NCBI GenBank assembly: GCA_051002015.1
Contig: JBPCMS010000068.1
Coordinates: forward strand, 1 to 8,607
Origin: JACDBE01 sp051002015
GTDB lineage: Bacteria; Actinomycetota; Acidimicrobiia; Spongiisociales; UBA5794
Reading direction: 5' to 3'
Length of the DNA stretch: 8,607 bases
A program made the position numbers and the translations under genes. Of this stretch, positions 5,665 through 8,607 are shown piece by piece. The notes under the pieces were generated by a model. That model worked only from the letters and a program-made list of their open reading frames with translations. It did not search any database and was not told the origin of the DNA. The stretch's first letter is position 1. Each line of letters starts with the position of its first letter.

Positions 5665-7379
5665 GGCAGCTCCTCGGCGGACATGACGACGTCGTCGTTG
5701 GATCCACCCGCCGGCACCATCGGGAACACCATGGCGTCCGGGTCGCAGCGGAACTCGACCACCACCGGCCTGTCGTCGATCGCCATCGCCTTCTCCAGCA
5801 CCATCCGCACCTCGGACGGGTGGTCGGCCCGCAGCCCGACGCATCCCATCGCCTCGGCCAGCTTGACGTAGTCGGGGGTGTGGTCGGTGAGGTCGACCGC
5901 CGAGAACCGTTCGTGGTAGAACAGCCGTTGCCACTGCTTGACCATCCCCAGCGAGTGGTTGTTCATCACCGCCACCTTGATGGGGATGCCCTCGACCGAA
6001 GCGGTGATCAGCTCCTGGCAGGTCATCTGGAAGCAGCCGTCACCGTCGATGGCCCACACGGTGCTGTCGGGGACCGCCGTCTTGGCCCCGACGGCGGCGG
6101 GGACGGCGTAGCCCATGGTGCCCAACCCGCCCGAGTTGATCCAGGTGCGGGGCCGTTCGAACCCCCAGAACTGCGACGCCCACATCTGGTGCTGGCCCAC
6201 CCCGGCCACCACCACGGCGTCGCCTCCGGTGAGCCGGTGCAGCTCCTCGACCACGTACTGCTGCTGGATGGGCCCCTCCTCGCTCTGCGTGTAGGCGAGC
6301 GGCTTGTCCCGCTGCCAGCCACGGAGGGTGCCCAGCCACGGCTGGCGGGCGGGTGCACGGTCGCCGCCGAGCAGCTTGTCCATGGCGGCGATGAGCTGGC
6401 GCAGCACCGCCTTGGCGTCGCCGACGATGGGGATCTCCGGGTTGCGCACCTTGGCGATCTCGGCCGGGTCGACGTCGACGTGGATGACCCTGGCCTCGGG
6501 GGCGAAGCCGGCAACCTTGCCGGTGACCCGGTCGTCGAAGCGGGCACCGATGGCGATGAGCAGGTCCGCCTTCTGCATGGCGGTGATCGCCGTGTAGTTG
6601 CCGTGCATACCCGGCATCCCCAGACAGAGCGGATGCGAGTCGGGGACGGCCCCCCTTGCCATCAGCGTGGTGACCGCCGGGACGTTGGCCAGCTCGGCGA
6701 AGCGGAGCGCCTCCTCGGATGCGTCCGCCCTGATGACCCCACCGCCCAGGTACAGGACCGGCCGCTCCGAGGCGGCGATCATCTGCACCGCCGCCTTCAC
6801 CTGCCTGGGATGGCCCTGAACGCGGGGCCGGTACCCGGGCAGGTCGAGCTTGCCCGGGGCCCGCCAGGCCACGGTGGCGGACAGCACGTTCTTGGGGATG
6901 TCCACCAGCACCGGTCCGGGGCGGCCGGTGGAGGCGAGGTGGAAGGCCTCGTGGATGCAATCGGCGATCTCTGCCGGGTCGGTGACCAGGTAGTTGTGCT
7001 TGGTGCACGGCATCGAGATGCCCCAGGTGTGCGCCTCCTGGAAGGCGTCGTACCCGATCGATGCCATCGACACCTGACCGGTGACCGCCACCACCGGGAT
7101 CGAGTCCATGAAGGCGTCCTGCAACGGGGTGACGAGGTTGGTAGCGCCCGGTCCCGAGGTCGCCATCACCACCCCCACCCGGCCCGAGGCGTGGGCGTAG
7201 CCGGACGCCATGTGGCCGGCACCCTGCTCGTGGCGGGCGAGCACGTGGCGGATCGGGCTGTCCAGGATGGGGTCGTATGCGGGGAGGATCGCCCCGCCCG
7301 GAACCCCGAAGATGGTGTCGACACCCTCGAGCTCGAGGGCGCGGATCAGCGCTTGGGCTCCGGTGAGGGTTTCGGTCAT
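5661..7379 (-). CDS. ilvB: Acetohydroxyacid (acetolactate) synthase large catalytic subunit
   Basis: This ThDP- and FAD-dependent enzyme condenses two pyruvates to acetolactate, or pyruvate with 2-oxobutyrate to acetohydroxybutyrate, the first common branched-chain step. The 572 residues comprise the ThDP pyrimidine domain (about 3-170, FGVPGGAILP and catalytic E51 in RHEQGAGHMASGYA), the central FAD-associated domain (about 190-330, GARFDDRVTGK at 278-288), and the ThDP diphosphate domain (about 380-550, GDG at 446-448 and NN at 473-474, the ThDP/Mg2+ motif). W483 is the conserved tryptophan lining the herbicide channel. S104 stands where plant enzymes carry the sulfonylurea-site proline. 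The ATG at 7379 has AGGAG 8 nt upstream and begins the conserved fold; a longer frame reaching 7445 runs through the attenuator and is rejected. Expression is probably controlled by the leader and attenuator upstream. Confidence 0.98.
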   Translation of the reverse strand: MTETLTGAQALIRALELEGVDTIFGVPGGAILPAYDPILDSPIRHVLARHEQGAGHMASGYAHASGRVGVVMATSGPGATNLVTPLQDAFMDSIPVVAVTGQVSMASIGYDAFQEAHTWGISMPCTKHNYLVTDPAEIADCIHEAFHLASTGRPGPVLVDIPKNVLSATVAWRAPGKLDLPGYRPRVQGHPRQVKAAVQMIAASERPVLYLGGGVIRADASEEALRFAELANVPAVTTLMARGAVPDSHPLCLGMPGMHGNYTAITAMQKADLLIAIGARFDDRVTGKVAGFAPEARVIHVDVDPAEIAKVRNPEIPIVGDAKAVLRQLIAAMDKLLGGDRAPARQPWLGTLRGWQRDKPLAYTQSEEGPIQQQYVVEELHRLTGGDAVVVAGVGQHQMWASQFWGFERPRTWINSGGLGTMGYAVPAAVGAKTAVPDSTVWAIDGDGCFQMTCQELITASVEGIPIKVAVMNNHSLGMVKQWQRLFYHERFSAVDLTDHTPDYVKLAEAMGCVGLRADHPSEVRMVLEKAMAIDDRPVVVEFRCDPDAMVFPMVPAGGSNDDVVMSAEELP

Positions 7380-7410
7380 CTCGGTCGCTCCTGAAACGGG
7401 GTCGGGAAAT

Positions 7411-7434
7411 GAAAAGACCCTCCGGAGGAGGGTC
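7411..7434 (-). terminator. ilvB attenuator (intrinsic terminator)
   Basis: On the minus strand GACCCTCC and GGAGGGTC form a perfect 8-bp stem (arms 7427-7434 and 7416-7423) with a 3-nt loop, followed at once by TTTTC. It lies between the leader-peptide stop (7460) and the ilvB start (7379), so it would stop transcription before ilvB. This is the arrangement of classical leader-peptide attenuation. Confidence 0.85.
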
Positions 7435-7437
7435 GGG

Positions 7438-7469
7438 CGGCGCATGGCGAACGGGTCGCTCAGGCGCCG
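7438..7469 (-). other. Candidate pause or protector hairpin in the ilvB leader
   Basis: Minus-strand CGGCGC (7464-7469) pairs perfectly with GCGCCG (7438-7443), with an inner GCGA/TCGC helix (7456-7459 with 7447-7450). The 5' arm lies in leader codons 12-14, just downstream of the Leu-Val-Leu-Ile codons, so a ribosome stalled there would cover it. The 3' arm ends 3 nt before the terminator stem. I did not find a strong alternative antiterminator; the best is a 5-bp GACCC/GGGTC pairing with the terminator 3' arm. Confidence 0.45.
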
Positions 7470-7504
7470 TTATCGATGAGTACGAGGGTGGGCGGGGTGG
7501 TCAT
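7460..7504 (-). CDS. ilvB leader peptide (Leu-Val-Leu-Ile)
   Basis: A 14-codon reading frame, MTTPPTLVLIDNGA, starts with ATG at 7504 and stops with TGA at 7460-7462. Codons 7-10 are CTC GTA CTC ATC, so all three branched-chain amino acids are sampled; GTA is likely a rare valine codon in a genome this GC-rich. A predicted promoter lies so close upstream that the transcript probably starts 0-6 nt before the ATG, so translation would be essentially leaderless. An intrinsic terminator follows before ilvB. Ilv leader peptides of this type are established in enteric bacteria and actinobacteria. The frame stays open farther upstream to 7642, but the promoter position makes the ATG at 7504 the likely start. 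Confidence 0.85.
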   Translation of the reverse strand: MTTPPTLVLIDNGA

Positions 7505-7580
7505 CTGGGGATCGAGTATCGCACCGGAGGGGGTGAAGTCAAGCCGGCGGGCCGGGTGAACGCCGGTGTCTCCCCAGATG
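7502..7580. repeat. 10-bp perfect inverted repeat in the divergent intergenic region
   Basis: CATCTGGGGA (7502-7511) and TCCCCAGATG (7571-7580) are exact reverse complements separated by 59 nt. Read outward, each arm is TCCCCAG followed by ATG. The left ATG is the ilvB leader start; the right ATG (7578) is an in-frame upstream candidate start of the NYN-domain gene. It may be a paired operator or a shared initiation sequence; chance is not excluded. Confidence 0.6.
7515..7542 (-). promoter_or_regulatory. Promoter of the ilv-leu operon
   Basis: On the minus strand TTGACT (7537-7542) resembles the -35 consensus at five of six positions. It is followed after 16 nt by GATACT (7515-7520), which matches the -10 consensus at four of six. 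The predicted transcription start falls at about 7504-7508, immediately before the leader-peptide ATG, so the leader mRNA would have almost no 5' UTR. Position and match quality agree; there is no experimental support. Confidence 0.65.
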
Positions 7581-7595
7581 GGGCAAGATGGCGTC

Positions 7596-8607
7596 ATGGC
7601 CGGACTGCCTCCCGAGGTGCTCAGGGCGATCGACGGGCCCATCCGTCAGGTGCGCCGGACGCTGCGCGAGCTCGACAACCAGGAGCTGCCGGCCGCCCTA
7701 CGCAAGGTGGTGGCCACCGAGGGCGGGCGTCTCCCGCCGCCGCTGCTGGTCAAGCTGCTCACCGAGCTGGAAGGCAACGAATGGCTGCGGGGACGTCTGA
7801 TCGAGAAGCTGGGCGATCGCATCGAACCCGAGACCGAGGCATTTCTTGGCCGCCCTTCCGGCTGGTGGCTGACGATCGCCACCGCCGTTGCCGAGGGCGC
7901 TCGCTCCCGGCCACCGCAACCCGCCGGCGACGAGGTCGCCGCCCTCGGTAGCCAGCTCGTTGTGGCCAAGAAGCGCATCGACAAGGCGGAGAGGGAGCGG
8001 GATCGCCTCCGCAACGAGCTGAGGTCGGTCAAGGCGGCGCAGGCTCGACTGGTCGACCCGCACCAGTCGGCGGCGGACCGGGCGGCCCTGGCGGCGGAGA
8101 ACAACCGGCTGAACGGGGAGCTCGCCGCCGAGCGCCTCGCCAGGGAGGAATCCGAGGAGCGGGTGGAGTCCCTGCGCCGCCGTTCCCGGTCGGTCGAGGT
8201 CCCGGCGATCCCGAGCCATCCGCCGCCCCGGGAGGTTGGGCTGAGCGATCCTGTGGAGGTGGCGAGGCGATTGGACAGGGAGATCGCCGCCCTTGCCGCC
8301 GCCCTGCCGCCGCCGCAGACCCGGGTTGCCGGCTCCGAGATGCCCGAGGGCTCGGCGGCGCCGCCGGTGGTCAGGCTCCCCCCGGGGCTGCGTCCCGACC
8401 GGCCGGAGGCGATCGACTGGTTGGGAAGAGAGGCCGAGCCGGTGCTGCTCATCGTCGACGGCTACAACGTCACCTTCATTCTCGACGGGGCCGGCTTCAA
8501 CGAGGGACCCGCCCGGCGGCGGTTGGTCACCCTGCTCGGCCGGTTCGGGGTCAGGAAGCCGCATCGAATCCTGGTGGTGTTCGACTCGTCTCTGTCGAAG
8601 GGGGAGC
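7596..8607 (+). CDS. Coiled-coil protein with C-terminal NYN (YacP-like, PIN-fold) domain, 3' end beyond window
   Basis: This frame stays open from the ATG at 7596 to the window edge, giving 337 visible residues. Residues 1-108 form an N-terminal region with LRELDNQELPAALRKV, a GGRLPPPLLVKLLTEL helix and RPSGWWLTIATAVAEGA. Residues about 112-197 are a charged coiled coil (AKKRIDKAERERDRLRNEL and later stretches), broken near 154-161. A proline-rich linker follows. From about 283 an NYN domain begins: LLIVDGYNVTF with D288 and N291, and VVFDS with D330, the acidic positions of PIN-fold nuclease-like domains. The same order of domains is familiar from actinobacterial NYN proteins; a role in RNA processing is inferred. 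In-frame alternatives are ATG 7578 and GTG 7566; a TGA at 7557-7559 bounds them. No clear Shine-Dalgarno precedes any of them, so the start is uncertain. It is transcribed divergently from the ilv operon. Confidence 0.85.
   Translation, partial: MAGLPPEVLRAIDGPIRQVRRTLRELDNQELPAALRKVVATEGGRLPPPLLVKLLTELEGNEWLRGRLIEKLGDRIEPETEAFLGRPSGWWLTIATAVAEGARSRPPQPAGDEVAALGSQLVVAKKRIDKAERERDRLRNELRSVKAAQARLVDPHQSAADRAALAAENNRLNGELAAERLAREESEERVESLRRRSRSVEVPAIPSHPPPREVGLSDPVEVARRLDREIAALAAALPPPQTRVAGSEMPEGSAAPPVVRLPPGLRPDRPEAIDWLGREAEPVLLIVDGYNVTFILDGAGFNEGPARRRLVTLLGRFGVRKPHRILVVFDSSLSKGE

Noticed and set aside
5665..5934. N-terminal extension of ilvN by 90 codons into ilvB
   Set aside because: The extension is Arg/Gly-rich out-of-frame ilvB sequence; the ACT domain starts right after the GTG at 5664, which forms a GTGA overlap with the ilvB stop.
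5820..7394. 524-codon open frame on the plus strand opposite ilvB
   Set aside because: It is antisense to an intact, fully motif-supported ilvB and has biased composition without motifs.
7380..7445. Upstream extension of ilvB by 22 codons
   Set aside because: It would place coding sequence across the intrinsic terminator; the ATG at 7379 has a good AGGAG and begins the conserved fold.
7646..8564. Two long minus-strand frames opposite the NYN-domain gene (to about 8452 and 8564)
   Set aside because: They are Arg/Ser/Gly-rich shadow frames; the plus strand carries a coherent coiled coil and NYN motifs (VDGYN, VVFDS).
1..8607. CRISPR arrays, tRNA or rRNA genes, insertion sequences
   Set aside because: No regularly spaced repeats, tRNA-like cloverleaf, rRNA sequence, transposase motifs or terminal repeats with target duplications were seen.

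Overview
The window is very GC-rich, densely coded DNA that looks actinobacterial (Actinomycetota). This rests on the high GC, several GTG starts, near-leaderless initiation, leader-peptide control of branched-chain amino acid genes, and a divergent coiled-coil/NYN-domain gene of a type I recognise from Streptomyces-like genomes. I cannot place it below phylum level from the sequence alone.

Most of the window (about 7545 down to 309, minus strand) is one branched-chain amino acid biosynthesis cluster. In transcription order it holds a promoter, a short leader peptide containing Leu-Val-Leu-Ile, an intrinsic terminator acting as attenuator, ilvB, ilvN (4-base GTGA overlap with ilvB), ilvC, a second leader peptide containing Leu-Leu-Leu, leuA, leuB and an NAD(P)-dependent epimerase/reductase. 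IlvB/IlvN (acetohydroxyacid synthase) and IlvC (ketol-acid reductoisomerase) carry out the first steps shared by valine, leucine and isoleucine. LeuA and LeuB carry out leucine-specific steps. leuC/leuD (isomerase) and ilvD/ilvE are not in the window.

The most interesting feature is that the operon seems to carry two leader-peptide switches. The first, before ilvB, has codons for all three branched-chain amino acids and a clear intrinsic terminator, so it fits transcription attenuation. The second sits exactly where the shared pathway genes give way to the leucine-only genes. It encodes a 15-residue peptide with three consecutive Leu codons, starting 2 nt after the ilvC stop. Those Leu codons are perfectly complementary over 8 nt to the leuA Shine-Dalgarno region, and no U-tract terminator is visible. 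This suggests translational control of leuA by leucine.

At the left edge (plus strand, 2-240) is the 3' end of a YceI-family gene with an apparent 1-base deletion near its C-terminus. It converges on the epimerase across a GC-rich hairpin. At the right edge (plus strand, from 7596 past the window end) is a divergent gene with a long coiled coil followed by the start of an NYN (YacP-like, PIN-fold) domain. The divergent intergenic region carries the ilvB promoter and a perfect 10-bp inverted repeat (TCCCCAGATG) that ends in an ATG on each side.
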